From CAVRUZ01 sp963724495 (GTDB lineage Bacteria > Actinomycetota > Actinomycetes > Propionibacteriales > DAIQRJ01): a stretch of DNA of 64,000 nucleotides. Under the pieces are notes generated by a model that searched no databases, was not told the origin of the DNA, and was given only the letters and a program-made list of their open reading frames with translations. The DNA lies in NCBI GenBank assembly GCA_963724495.1, contig CAVRUZ010000006.1, positions 186,001 through 250,000 on the forward strand. The letters are read 5' to 3'. The position numbers were made by a program, and so were the translations under genes. Shown here one piece after another: positions 45,768-54,862 of the stretch; positions within the stretch are counted from its first letter, which is position 1; the number at the start of each line of letters is the position of its first letter.

Positions 45768-46718
45768 CTAGGTCACATCGTCGAGGGCTACCAGGTCCTC
45801 CGCGGTGGGCTCCCAGGTTCCGGCGGCCACGTTCGCCACGACCTGCTCGGGCCTGGTCGCGCCCGCGATCACCGAAGCCACCGCAGGCTGTGCGGCCAGG
45901 CCGGCGATCGCGACGGCCAGCAGGCTCACACCCCGCTCGTCGGCATAGCGCTGCAGCGCCTCCACCCGGTCGAAGTCGGCGTTCTCCAGGGTGTCCTTGC
46001 GCACTGCGAGCCGGGTGCCCTCGGGCGCCGGCTCACCGCGGCGGTACTTGCCGGTGAGCAGCCCCGAGGCGAGCGGGAAGTACGGGAGGATCCCGACGCC
46101 GGCGTGCTCGCAGGCCGGCGCCAGCTCCTTCTCGGCGCCGCGGTCGAGCAGCGAGTACCGGTTCTGCGCGGAGACGAACCGCTCGAGACCAGCGGTCCGC
46201 GAGATCCAGTCGGCGTCAAGCACCTGCCAGCCGGCGTAGTTGCTGCTGCCGAGGTAGCGCACCTTGCCCTCGCGCACGAGCTCGGTGAGCGCGGAGAGCG
46301 TCTCCTCCCGCGGCGTCTTCGGGTCGGGGCTGTGGATCTGGTACAGGTCGATGTAGTCGGTGCCGAGGCGGCGCAGGCTCGACTCGACGGCCTTGCGGAT
46401 GTAGCGCCGCGAACCGCGGGCACCCCAGTCCGGGCCGTTCACGCCCTGCATGTCGCCACCGAACTTGGTCGCGATCACCGCGTCGTCGCGCCGGCTCCCG
46501 AGTGCCTTCCCGAGCATCTCCTCGCTCTTGCCGCTGCCGCCGTACACGTCGGCGGTGTCGAAGAGGGTGACGCCGGAGTCGAGGGCCTGTGCCACCACGG
46601 CGTCGGTCGCCGCCTGGTCCATCCGGCCGCCGAAGTTGTTGCAGCCGATGCCGACGACCGAGACCACGAGCCCGCTGTCGCCGAGGTGCCGATAGGTCAT
46701 GTCAGGGGTTTCGCTCAC
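45768..46718 (-). CDS. Aldo/keto reductase
   Basis: 316 residues. TIM-barrel AKR with MTYRHLGDSGLVVSVVGIGC, catalytic Asp and Tyr in TLFDTADVYGGSGKSEE, Lys in VIATKFGGDM, His in IDLYQIHSPDPKTP, then LGSSNYAGWQV and the NADPH-binding end (VASVIAGATRPEQVVANV). It reduces aldehydes or ketones with NADPH; closest in pattern to the YajO/L-glyceraldehyde-reductase-like AKRs. Follows the DUF6350 gene by 31 bp on the same strand. Confidence 0.9.
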   Translation of the reverse strand: MSETPDMTYRHLGDSGLVVSVVGIGCNNFGGRMDQAATDAVVAQALDSGVTLFDTADVYGGSGKSEEMLGKALGSRRDDAVIATKFGGDMQGVNGPDWGARGSRRYIRKAVESSLRRLGTDYIDLYQIHSPDPKTPREETLSALTELVREGKVRYLGSSNYAGWQVLDADWISRTAGLERFVSAQNRYSLLDRGAEKELAPACEHAGVGILPYFPLASGLLTGKYRRGEPAPEGTRLAVRKDTLENADFDRVEALQRYADERGVSLLAVAIAGLAAQPAVASVIAGATRPEQVVANVAAGTWEPTAEDLVALDDVT

Positions 46719-46749
46719 GCGCCGAGCCTAGGCACCCGTCCAGACAGGC

Positions 46750-47961
46750 TCAGACGTCGGCCCCGCGACCGATCCACGCGACCAGCCAGCGGAGGGCACC
46801 ACCTGCCGCACCGACGAGGCCGAACAGCGACACCGACAGGGCCGCGGCGGGCAGCAGGGCCGGCCCGACCCAGGACAGTCGACCGGACCCCAGTCCCCCG
46901 CCCGAGAGCGACATCACCGTGATCAGCACGAGAGCGCTCAACACGCCGGCAGCGGCCGGGCGCAGCACCGCAGCGTCGAAACTCAGCCGGCGCCAGTCGA
47001 CGCCGTCAGCGAGGTCGCGGCGCCCGGTCACCGCCAGCGACACCACCGCGGACACCAGGGCGGCGGCGAACACCACCGCCAGGTTCAGCGGCGGCACCCC
47101 CTCACGCGGAAGGGCGCCGAGGATCGGCAGCGCCGGCATCTGGCCCAGGTCCACCATCTGCGGCGAGATCACTGTGTCCGAGCCGAGCCGGAAGCCTGCG
47201 CCCAGCAGGTAGGCCACCACGAACGCCACGGCATTGGGCACAAGCGCAAGGCTCAGCAGTCCGAGGCTGGTCAGCTCGACGGCGCTGCCGTGGTAGGCGT
47301 TCACGAGTGCCTCGACGCGAGCGCGACCGGCGAACAACGAGCCGGCCAGCACCAGGGCGGCCAGGGCGACCAGGACGGCCGAGCCGGCCAGCCCACCGGT
47401 GACCACTGGTCGCACCCACTGCGGCAGCCGGTGCAGCATCTCGCGCACACCGGTCGACCCGGAGGCCACGCCCGCGCCCCCGGCGAGCAGTGCCACGACG
47501 GCCCCGATCACGAACGCCAGCAGGGGATTGGCCCCCCATCGTCCGGTACCACCGGCACCGATTGCAGCGGCGGTGAGGAGAACGGCGTAGCTCCCTGCGA
47601 GATACAGACCGCCAAGCGCTGCGGTCCTGGCGTCAGGGAGCTCGCGACCGAGCCGTCGGCCGGCAAGAAAGAGGCAGAGCACGATGACGGCCAGAAGTCC
47701 CAACGGGGACAGCGAAATCGCCAGACCGTCCAACCGCACCGGAACGTGGTTGCCCGCAAGCCAGACGAGGATCCCTGAGCGGAGCGCGCCGCTGAACGGT
47801 CCGCCGGCGTCGTGCACGGCAGCCGCAATCCACGTCACCACGCTGAGAAGGAGCAGCGGAATGAGCACAACCGCTGCGGACGCGGCACCAGCCAGCGCAG
47901 CGAGCACCGGAACCGGCCGGTCGGCCAGGCGGTGCCCCTGGGCCTCAGCCGAGGAGGTCAC
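46750..47961 (-). CDS. DUF6350-family polytopic membrane protein
   Basis: 403 residues with about ten hydrophobic helices. The family hallmarks are LVWLAGNHVPVRLDGLAISLSPLG near residue 65, YHGSAVELTSLGLLSLALVPNAVAFVVAYLLGAGF near residue 225 (shown in the frame, not quoted in full elsewhere) and GALPREGVPPL. DUF6350 is regularly found between sucD and purN in Actinobacteria; function unknown. Its start overlaps the sucD stop by 17 bp. Confidence 0.87.
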   Translation of the reverse strand: MTSSAEAQGHRLADRPVPVLAALAGAASAAVVLIPLLLLSVVTWIAAAVHDAGGPFSGALRSGILVWLAGNHVPVRLDGLAISLSPLGLLAVIVLCLFLAGRRLGRELPDARTAALGGLYLAGSYAVLLTAAAIGAGGTGRWGANPLLAFVIGAVVALLAGGAGVASGSTGVREMLHRLPQWVRPVVTGGLAGSAVLVALAALVLAGSLFAGRARVEALVNAYHGSAVELTSLGLLSLALVPNAVAFVVAYLLGAGFRLGSDTVISPQMVDLGQMPALPILGALPREGVPPLNLAVVFAAALVSAVVSLAVTGRRDLADGVDWRRLSFDAAVLRPAAAGVLSALVLITVMSLSGGGLGSGRLSWVGPALLPAAALSVSLFGLVGAAGGALRWLVAWIGRGADV

Positions 47962-48826
47962 GCATCAAGGTCGCGGTTGCGGAAGGGGTCCTGCCCACGC
48001 GGACTCCGGCGGCCTCGAGTGCCTCGGCCTTGGCCGCCGCGGTACCGGCACCACCGGAGACGATCGCCCCGGCGTGACCCATCGTCTTGCCTTCGGGAGC
48101 GGTGAATCCGGCGACATAGCCGACGACCGGCTTGGTGACGTTGTCCTTGATGAAGGCGGCTGCCCGCTCCTCGGCGTCACCGCCGATCTCGCCGATCATC
48201 ACGATCGCCTCGGTCTCCGGGTCGTCCTGGAAGGCAGCGAGGCAGTCGATGTGGGTGGTCCCGATGATCGGGTCGCCGCCGATCCCGACGGCGGTGGAGA
48301 AGCCGATGTCCCTGAGCTCGAACATCATCTGGTAGGTGAGCGTGCCCGACTTGGACACCAGACCGATGCGCCCGGGGCCGGTGATGTCGGCCGGGATGAT
48401 GCCGGCGTAGGACTTGCCGGGACTCGCGACGCCGGGACAGTTCGGCCCGATGATCCGGGTCCGGCCGCCGGCCGCAACCGCGTGCGCCCACGCCTCCGCG
48501 GAGTCGTGCACGGCGATGCCTTCGGTGATCACCACCACGAGCCCGATCTTCGCGTCGACCGCCTCGGCGATGGCGTCCTTGGAGAAGGCCGGCGGCACGA
48601 ACTGGACGGTGACGTCGGCTCCGGTCTCGGCCATCGCCTCGGCGACCGTGCCGAATACCGGCACTGCGGTGTCGGCGAGTTCGACGGACTGCCCGGCCTT
48701 GCGCGGGTTCACGCCCCCGACCAGGTTGGTGCCCGCCCTCAGCATCTTGGCGCCGTGCTTCATGCCTTCGGAGCCCGTGAGCCCCTGCACGATCACCCGG
48801 CTGTGCTCGGTCAAGAAGATCGCCAT
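47945..48826 (-). CDS. sucD: Succinyl-CoA ligase, alpha subunit
   Basis: 293 residues. CoA-binding Rossmann domain VIVQGLTGSEGMKHGAKML, NLVGGVNPRKAGQ, then ligase domain GPNCPGVASPGKSYAGIIPA, VSKSGTLTYQMMFELRDIGF, GDPIIGTTHIDCLAAFQDD and phosphohistidine loop GKTMGHAGAIVSGG. Works with SucC, 5 bp upstream, to make succinate and ATP/GTP from succinyl-CoA. Confidence 0.96.
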   Translation of the reverse strand: MAIFLTEHSRVIVQGLTGSEGMKHGAKMLRAGTNLVGGVNPRKAGQSVELADTAVPVFGTVAEAMAETGADVTVQFVPPAFSKDAIAEAVDAKIGLVVVITEGIAVHDSAEAWAHAVAAGGRTRIIGPNCPGVASPGKSYAGIIPADITGPGRIGLVSKSGTLTYQMMFELRDIGFSTAVGIGGDPIIGTTHIDCLAAFQDDPETEAIVMIGEIGGDAEERAAAFIKDNVTKPVVGYVAGFTAPEGKTMGHAGAIVSGGAGTAAAKAEALEAAGVRVGRTPSATATLMRDLLG

Positions 48827-48831
48827 CTGCG

Positions 48832-50001
48832 TCAGGCTCCCTGGGCTGCGATCTCGGCGGCCTTGTCGGCCGCGTCGTCCATCGTGTCGACGAGCGTCAC
48901 CAGTGGATGTCCCGCCTCGGCCAGGATGCGGCGGCCTTCGTCGACCGCATTCCCGTCCAGCCGGACGACCAGTGGCTTGGTCTCGGCATCGCCGAGAATC
49001 TTCAACGCCTGCACGATTCCGTTGGCCACCTCGTCGCAGGCGGTGATACCGCCGAAGACGTTGACGAACACACTCTTCACCTGGTCGTCGCCGAGGATCA
49101 CGTCGAGCCCGGCGGCCATCACCTCGGCCGAGGCCCCGCCGCCGATGTCGAGGAAGTTCGCCGGCTTCACGCCGCCATGGCGCTCACCGGCGTAGGCGAC
49201 CACGTCGAGCGTGGACATCACCAGCCCGGCGCCGTTGCCGATGATGCCGACCGAGCCGTCGAGCTTCACGTAGTTGAGCCCCTTGGCCTTGGCCTTGGTC
49301 TCGAGCGGGTCGGCGGACTCGACGTCGGCGAAGCGCGCGTGGTCGGGGTGGCGGAAGTCGGCGTTCTCGTCGAGCGTGACCTTGCCGTCGAGGGCTTCGA
49401 TGCTGCCGTCACCGAGTCGGGCGAGCGGGTTCACCTCGACCAGCGTCGCGTCCTCTTCGATGAACACCTTGTACAGGGAGACGATGCAGTCGGCCGAGGC
49501 GTCGAGGATCTCGTCGGGAAAGCCGGCGGAAGCGGCGATCTCCCGCGCGAGGTCCCGGTCGACGCCGACGGCCGGGTCGATGGCAACCCGGGCGATCGCG
49601 TCGGGGTTGGTGTGCGCGACCTCTTCGATCTCCACGCCGCCCGCGGAGCTGGCGATGCAGAGGTAGTTGCGGTTGCCACGGTCGACCAGGAACGAGAAGT
49701 AGTACTCCTCGGCGATGTCGGATGCGGGCACCACCAGGACCTGGTGGACGACGTGGCCGGAGATGTCGAGCCCCAGGATCTGCTCGGCGGCGGCCCTGGC
49801 CTCGGCGGGTGTCTTCGCCACCTTGACGCCGCCGGCCTTGCCGCGACCACCGGTCTTGACCTGGGCTTTGACGACGACGACGGCGCCGATGTCGGCCGCG
49901 GCCCGCTCGGCTTCGTCGGGGGTCCGCACGACGGCACCCGGCGTGACCGGAACCTGGTGTGCGGCGAAGAGCTCCTTCGCCTGGTACTCCATCAGATCCA
50001 T
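48832..50001 (-). CDS. sucC: Succinyl-CoA ligase, beta subunit
   Basis: 389 residues. ATP-grasp: MDLMEYQAKELFAAHQVPVT, VVKAQVKTGGRGKAGGVKVA, LARLGDGSIEALDGKVTLDENA with metal ligands, GNGAGLVMSTLDVVAYAG and NVFGGITACDEVANGIVQ, VVRLDGNAVDEGRRIL. First of sucC-sucD; starts 17 bp after the pcrA stop on the same strand. Confidence 0.96.
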   Translation of the reverse strand: MDLMEYQAKELFAAHQVPVTPGAVVRTPDEAERAAADIGAVVVVKAQVKTGGRGKAGGVKVAKTPAEARAAAEQILGLDISGHVVHQVLVVPASDIAEEYYFSFLVDRGNRNYLCIASSAGGVEIEEVAHTNPDAIARVAIDPAVGVDRDLAREIAASAGFPDEILDASADCIVSLYKVFIEEDATLVEVNPLARLGDGSIEALDGKVTLDENADFRHPDHARFADVESADPLETKAKAKGLNYVKLDGSVGIIGNGAGLVMSTLDVVAYAGERHGGVKPANFLDIGGGASAEVMAAGLDVILGDDQVKSVFVNVFGGITACDEVANGIVQALKILGDAETKPLVVRLDGNAVDEGRRILAEAGHPLVTLVDTMDDAADKAAEIAAQGA

Positions 50002-50018
50002 GTGCCGACCCTAGTCAG

Positions 50019-52637
50019 TCAGGAGAGCTTCTCGAGCGGGGCGTACCGCAGCAGCAGCTTGCGCACCCCCTCGGAGCCGAAGTCCACACTGGCTTGCGAC
50101 TTCTCCCCGGCGCCGGCCGTGGCGACCACGGTGCCGAGTCCGTAGGTGTCGTGCAGGACCCGGTCGCCGGGCTTGAGGTTGGGCAGCGGCCCGTCGCGAC
50201 GCGCGGAGCCGAACGTGCCCAGGCCACCGGCGGCGGCCACCGGCCTGCCGGTACGCCGACCGCGCTCGCTCGCCTTGGCCGACGCCGACCGGGAGCCCCA
50301 GCTGCTGGCGGCCTCCTCGGTGCGCTCCCAGGCGACGAGCTCGTCGGGCACCTCGGTGATGAACCGCGACTCCGGGTAGTGCTGCGGTGCGCCCCACGAG
50401 CTGCGCACAGTCGCCCGCGAGATGTGCAGCTTCTTGCGGGCGCGGGTGATCCCGACGTAGGCGATCCGGCGCTCCTCCTCGAGCTCCCTCGGGTCCGACA
50501 GCGAACGCTGGTGCGGGAACACGCCGTCCTCGAGGCCGGTGAGGAAGACCACCTCGAACTCCAGCCCCTTCGCCGTGTGCAGCGTCATCAAGGTGACCAG
50601 CCCGTCGCCCTCGTCGGGGATGGCGTCGGCATCGGCGACAAGGGACACCCGCTCGAGGAACGCCTGCAGCGATCCCGGCGTGGGATCCGCGGGATCGACC
50701 GTGACGGCGGCTGGCTCGTCGGCACTAGTACTCGGCCCGGAAACAGCCACATCTGTAACCGTGGCCGCCAGTTCCTGCTCGACCTGCACGGCCTGCTCGG
50801 TGAACTCGCGCGCGACCGCCAGCAGCTCGTCGAGGTTCTCCAGCCGGGTGGCGTCCTGCGGGTCCTCGGAGTTCTCCAGCGCCTCGCGGTACCCGGACTC
50901 GCTGAGGGCGGCCTGCAGGATCTCCGCCGGCGGCTGGCCCGCGGCGACCCGGGCAGCCAGCCCGTCCAGGATCTCGGCGAAGGCGGTCACGTTCTTCGCC
51001 GACCTCGTGGCGATTCCCGGGATGTCGGCCGCCTTGCGCATCGCCTCCCGGAAGGTGGTCCCGGTCTGCCCCGCATAGCCCGCGACCATCTCCTCGGCCC
51101 GGTCACCGATGCCGCGCTTGGGCACGTTGAGGATCCGCCGCAGCGAGACGTCGTCTGCCGGGTTCATCAGCGCCCGGAGATAGGCGATGGCGTCCTTGAC
51201 CTCGCGCCGCTCGTAGAACCGCACGCCGCCGACGACGCGGTACGGCAGGCCGAGGCGGATGAAGACCTCCTCGAACACCCGGCTCTGCGCGTTGGTGCGG
51301 TAGAAGACGGCCACGTCGGACCGCTTGACCGCCTTGGCGTCGACCATGGCGTCGACGGTGTCCGCGACCCACTGCGCCTCGTCGTGCTCGTCCTCGGCCA
51401 CGTAGCCGACGATCGCGTCGCCCTGACCCTCGTCGGTCCAGAGGTTCTTCGGCTTGCGGTCGGGGTTCCTGCTGATGACCGCGTTTGCCGCACTGAGAAT
51501 CGTCTGGGTGGAGCGGTAGTTCTGCTCCAGCATGATCGTCTGTGCCTTGGGAAAGTCCTGCTCGAACTGGAGGATGTTGCGGATCGTGGCGCCGCGGAAG
51601 GCATAGATCGACTGGTCGGCGTCGCCCACCACCATCAGCTCGGCCGGTTCGCCCGGCCCGTCGGGGTCGGCCAGCATCCGCACCAGCTCGTACTGCGCGT
51701 GGTTGGTGTCCTGGTACTCGTCGACGAGGACGTGCCGGAACCGCGCCCGGTAGTGCTCCAGGACCGCGGGGAAGGCCTGGAACAGGTTCACGGTGGTCAT
51801 GATCAGGTCGTCGAAGTCCAGCGCGCCGGCCGCCTGAAGCCGCTGCTGGTACTGCCCGTACACCTCCGCGAGCTGCAGCTTCACCGGGTTGTCGGCACGG
51901 CTGCGCGCGGTGTCGTGATCGACCAGTTCGTTCTTGAAGTCGCTGATCGCGTTGAGGATCGCCCGCGGCGTGTACTTCTTGGTGTCGATCTCGGCGTCGC
52001 GGGAGACGAGGGTGATGAGCCGCCGTGCGTCGGCGTCGTCGTAGATCGAGAACGAGCTCGGAAAGCCGAAGGCCCCGATCTCGCGCCGCAGCAGCCGCAC
52101 GCAGGCCGAGTGGAACGTGGAGACCCACATCGGGTTCACCCGCCGGCCGACCATGTGCGCCACCCGCTCACGCATCTCCGCGGCGGCCTTGTTGGTGAAC
52201 GTGATCGCCAGCACCTCGCCCGGGTGGGCGCGTCGCGGTCCGACGATCCAGGCGATCCGCTTCGTGAGCACGCGGGTCTTGCCCGAACCAGCACCGGCGA
52301 CGACAAGCAGCGGAGAGCCCTCGTGCACGACCGCTCGGCGTTGCGGCTCGTTCAGGCCGTCGAGGATCTCGCGCGAACGTTCGTCGTCGACGTCGATGGG
52401 CGCGGGCGGGCTGCTCGAAGCCGGTGGCCGGCCGGCGAGCACCGCTGGGCCGGTGTCGTCTCGCCCGGGCAACGACCGGGGGCGGCGGTTGGCCTTCGCG
52501 AGTCCGGCCGCGGTGCCGGTGAACCCGCCGTTGGCGGTCTCGCCGGTGTACTTGGCCAGCCGCTCGGCGAGTCGCGCCACCACGGGCGAAACCGGCCGAT
52601 CGGGCCCCTCCGGAGGTGGGGTGTCGTCGCTCGGCAT
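50019..52637 (-). CDS. pcrA: ATP-dependent DNA helicase PcrA (UvrD family)
   Basis: 872 residues. Superfamily 1 helicase motifs in order: Q-motif LNEPQRRAVVHEGSPLL, Walker A VVAGAGSGKTRVLTKRI, Ia ITFTNKAAAEMRERV, II VLVDEYQDTNHAQYEL, III VGDADQSIYAFRGA, IV QNYRSTQTILSAANAV, V LMTLHTAKGLEFEVVFL, VI EEERRIAYVGITRARKKL. C-terminal Tudor-like LKPGDRVLHDTYGLGTVV binds RNA polymerase. About 80 extra N-terminal residues are typical of Actinobacteria. It acts in repair and replication restart. Confidence 0.95.
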   Translation of the reverse strand: MPSDDTPPPEGPDRPVSPVVARLAERLAKYTGETANGGFTGTAAGLAKANRRPRSLPGRDDTGPAVLAGRPPASSSPPAPIDVDDERSREILDGLNEPQRRAVVHEGSPLLVVAGAGSGKTRVLTKRIAWIVGPRRAHPGEVLAITFTNKAAAEMRERVAHMVGRRVNPMWVSTFHSACVRLLRREIGAFGFPSSFSIYDDADARRLITLVSRDAEIDTKKYTPRAILNAISDFKNELVDHDTARSRADNPVKLQLAEVYGQYQQRLQAAGALDFDDLIMTTVNLFQAFPAVLEHYRARFRHVLVDEYQDTNHAQYELVRMLADPDGPGEPAELMVVGDADQSIYAFRGATIRNILQFEQDFPKAQTIMLEQNYRSTQTILSAANAVISRNPDRKPKNLWTDEGQGDAIVGYVAEDEHDEAQWVADTVDAMVDAKAVKRSDVAVFYRTNAQSRVFEEVFIRLGLPYRVVGGVRFYERREVKDAIAYLRALMNPADDVSLRRILNVPKRGIGDRAEEMVAGYAGQTGTTFREAMRKAADIPGIATRSAKNVTAFAEILDGLAARVAAGQPPAEILQAALSESGYREALENSEDPQDATRLENLDELLAVAREFTEQAVQVEQELAATVTDVAVSGPSTSADEPAAVTVDPADPTPGSLQAFLERVSLVADADAIPDEGDGLVTLMTLHTAKGLEFEVVFLTGLEDGVFPHQRSLSDPRELEEERRIAYVGITRARKKLHISRATVRSSWGAPQHYPESRFITEVPDELVAWERTEEAASSWGSRSASAKASERGRRTGRPVAAAGGLGTFGSARRDGPLPNLKPGDRVLHDTYGLGTVVATAGAGEKSQASVDFGSEGVRKLLLRYAPLEKLS

Positions 52638-52711
52638 GGTGCCAGGAGCCTATCGGTCACGGCGGACAGCTCCGGCGGTCGCGCGGGCGGTTCGGCGGTT
52701 ACGGTTCGGTC

Positions 52712-53458
52712 GTGACGACCTTCCTCGATTCGCCATCGGTCATTCCCGATTCCGAGATCGAGCGGGTGCTCGTCGTCTCCGCCCACCCCGACGACCACGA
52801 CTTCGGTGCGGCTGGCTCGATCCTCAGCTGGGTGGCCAGCGGCATCACGGTGACGATCCTCGTCCTCACCGACGGTCAGGCCGGCGGGTTCGACGAGGGG
52901 ATCGACCGCGCCGAAGTCCCGGCGATCCGCCGGCGGGAGCAGCGCGCGGCCGCCTCGGTCCTTGGCGTCAGCGACGTGCGGTTCGGCGGCTACGTCGACG
53001 GCGAACTCGAGCCGACGCACGACGTCGTCCGCGACATCGTCCGGGTGATCCGGCAGGTGCGACCGGACCGGATGGTGATCCAGTCGAGCGAGCGCCTCTT
53101 CCACCTGCTCCCCGCGAGCCACCCCGACCACCTGGCCGCCGGTGAGGCGTGCCTGCGCGCGCTCTACCCCCACAGCGGTAATCCGTTCTCCTATCCCGAA
53201 CTGCTCGAACGGGAGCAGCTGGCCGCCTGGACGGTGAAGGAGGTCTGGATCTCGGCGCACCCGGAGACCAACCACGTCGTCGATGTGACCGACCACGTGG
53301 AGACCAAGCTGGAGGCGTTGCGACAGCACGTCTCGCAGCACGTGGACTCCGAGCAGACGATGGACATGGTGCGCGGATGGATGACCTCCACCGCCTCGGC
53401 AGGCGGCCTGCCCGAAGGCAGGCATGCCGAAGCCTTCGCGGTCTTTCCCTGCTTCTGA
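52712..53458 (+). CDS. PIG-L family (LmbE-like) deacetylase
   Basis: 248 residues from GTG 52712. Zinc site in VLVVSAHPDDHDFGAAGSI (AHPDD) near residue 27, TDGQAGGFDEGIDRA, REQRAAASVLGVSDVRFGGY, and the third zinc ligand in PASHPDHLAAGEA. Family members deacetylate N-acetylglucosaminyl substrates such as mycothiol intermediates (MshB) or mycothiol conjugates (Mca). Length and lack of a Mca C-terminal extension leave the exact substrate open. Divergent from pcrA (74 bp); the Mau-like operon follows 16 bp later and may be co-transcribed. Confidence 0.87.
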   Translation: MTTFLDSPSVIPDSEIERVLVVSAHPDDHDFGAAGSILSWVASGITVTILVLTDGQAGGFDEGIDRAEVPAIRRREQRAAASVLGVSDVRFGGYVDGELEPTHDVVRDIVRVIRQVRPDRMVIQSSERLFHLLPASHPDHLAAGEACLRALYPHSGNPFSYPELLEREQLAAWTVKEVWISAHPETNHVVDVTDHVETKLEALRQHVSQHVDSEQTMDMVRGWMTSTASAGGLPEGRHAEAFAVFPCF

Positions 53459-53474
53459 GCTAGGTTGACCGCTT

Positions 53475-54020
53475 ATGTGGGCATTGCTCGCAGGTCCGTT
53501 TCTCGCTGCCGGTGTGCTGCTGGTCGCGGCCGGCGTGCCCAAGATCGTCGACCCGATGCCGCTGGTCCGAGCGGTCCGGCTGTCGGGGCTTCCGGCAGGT
53601 AGAACATCGATTCGCCTGGTGGCGTTGGCCGAGATCGTCGTCGGCCTCTACGCCCTGGCGGCACCCGGTCGCATGAGCGGGATGCTCACCGCGCTGGCCT
53701 ATCTGGTGTTCACGGCGTTCGTGGCACGCGCATTGGCCCGCGGCGGCGTCCTCGGGTCGTGCGGCTGCTTCGGAAAACCCGACACGCCGCCGACGCGCAC
53801 CCACCTGGTCCTCACCGGTGCGATCGTGGTCGTGGCCACTGCAGTCGCCCTGGATCCCCCGGTCAGTCCATGGGCAGGGGCCGGCGCAACGACCCTCACC
53901 ACTGTGGCCTTCGCCGGCGTCATCGCGTTCCTGGCTTGGATGATCATGGCCGTTCTTCCGGGGTTGTCTCCCGCAGTGATCCGCGCCGCCGGCACCACCG
54001 GCCGCACCAGAGGGGAGTGA
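53475..54020 (+). CDS. MauE-like DoxX-fold membrane protein
   Basis: 181 residues with four to five membrane helices. The pattern LLAGPFLAAGVLLVAAGVPKI at the start, LVALAEIVVGLYALAAPGR and FVARALARGG resembles MauE/DoxX. After the third helix there is a redox-like GSCGCFGKPDTPPTRTHL, the CxC motif of MauE proteins. In methylamine utilisers MauE and MauD help form the six disulphides of the MADH small subunit. First gene of a six-gene operon ending in a Cys-rich MADH-light-chain-like protein, which supports the same job here. Confidence 0.85.
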   Translation: MWALLAGPFLAAGVLLVAAGVPKIVDPMPLVRAVRLSGLPAGRTSIRLVALAEIVVGLYALAAPGRMSGMLTALAYLVFTAFVARALARGGVLGSCGCFGKPDTPPTRTHLVLTGAIVVVATAVALDPPVSPWAGAGATTLTTVAFAGVIAFLAWMIMAVLPGLSPAVIRAAGTTGRTRGE

Positions 54021-54022
54021 CC

Positions 54023-54862
54023 ATGCTCGCTGTCGTGATCGCCGAGGGCGTCGCCATCGTGCTGCTCGGCGTGCTCGTGCTCGGCCTGCTGCGGAGCCAC
54101 GCTCTCATTCTCAAGGCGCTGCACGAACTGGGTGCCGGCCTGGAGCTGGACAAGCAGGCAGCCGGTGCCAGCAGTTCCATCCGCTCCGATCTGCAGCTGC
54201 AGGAGGGACCTTCGAACTTCCAGGACGGCGTGGTCGCGAACGCCCGGCCGGCCACCACCCGCGCCGCCGACATCCTCGGAGCCACCCTCACCGGTGCGAC
54301 GGGGTCGGTGGCGGTCGGTCGAGGCCGGACCCTGTTGGCCTTCCTCACCAGCGGATGCAGCGTGTGCGAGACGTTCTGGGATCACTTCAGCGCCGGTTCG
54401 GTCGACGTTCCCGGCAACGGGAGTCTGGCGGTCGTCGCCAAGGGCACGGAAGAGGAGTCTCCCTCGGCGTTGCGCGCGCTGGCAGGCGACGACCTCGTGG
54501 TCGTCCAGTCGTCCGCTGCCTGGACCGACTACGGCATCCCGGGTTCGCCCTACTTCGTCTACGTCGAGGACGGGGTCATCACCGGCGAGGGCTCGGCCAC
54601 CACCTGGCCGCAGGTACGCGACCTGATGGCGCAGGCGGTGAACGACAGCAACGAAGCGCGCCGGTCGGCCGGGCGGACCGGTCCAGGTGCGTTGATCGGC
54701 GACGGCTCGGAATCGCGGGAGCGCGACAGTGCCGTTGACAAGGACAGTGTCCCCCGCATCGACGCCGAGCTCATCGCAGCGGGCATCCGCCCCGGCGACC
54801 CCAGCCTCTACGAGCCGCCGCCTGCAGCAGAGGCCGACCGCAACGGGAACGACAGCGCATGA
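54023..54862 (+). CDS. MauD-like membrane-anchored thioredoxin-fold protein
   Basis: 279 residues from ATG 54023, 2 bp after the mauE-like stop. One N-terminal membrane helix (VVIAEGVAIVLLGVLVLGLL), a coil to residue about 80, then a thioredoxin-like domain with LLAFLTSGCSVCETFW (CxxC near residue 112) and cis-Pro loop YGIPGSPYFVYV, and an acidic, probably flexible tail of about 70 residues. MauD proteins supply or isomerise disulphides. Overlaps the next coding frame by 4 bp (ATGA). Confidence 0.83.
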   Translation: MLAVVIAEGVAIVLLGVLVLGLLRSHALILKALHELGAGLELDKQAAGASSSIRSDLQLQEGPSNFQDGVVANARPATTRAADILGATLTGATGSVAVGRGRTLLAFLTSGCSVCETFWDHFSAGSVDVPGNGSLAVVAKGTEEESPSALRALAGDDLVVVQSSAAWTDYGIPGSPYFVYVEDGVITGEGSATTWPQVRDLMAQAVNDSNEARRSAGRTGPGALIGDGSESRERDSAVDKDSVPRIDAELIAAGIRPGDPSLYEPPPAAEADRNGNDSA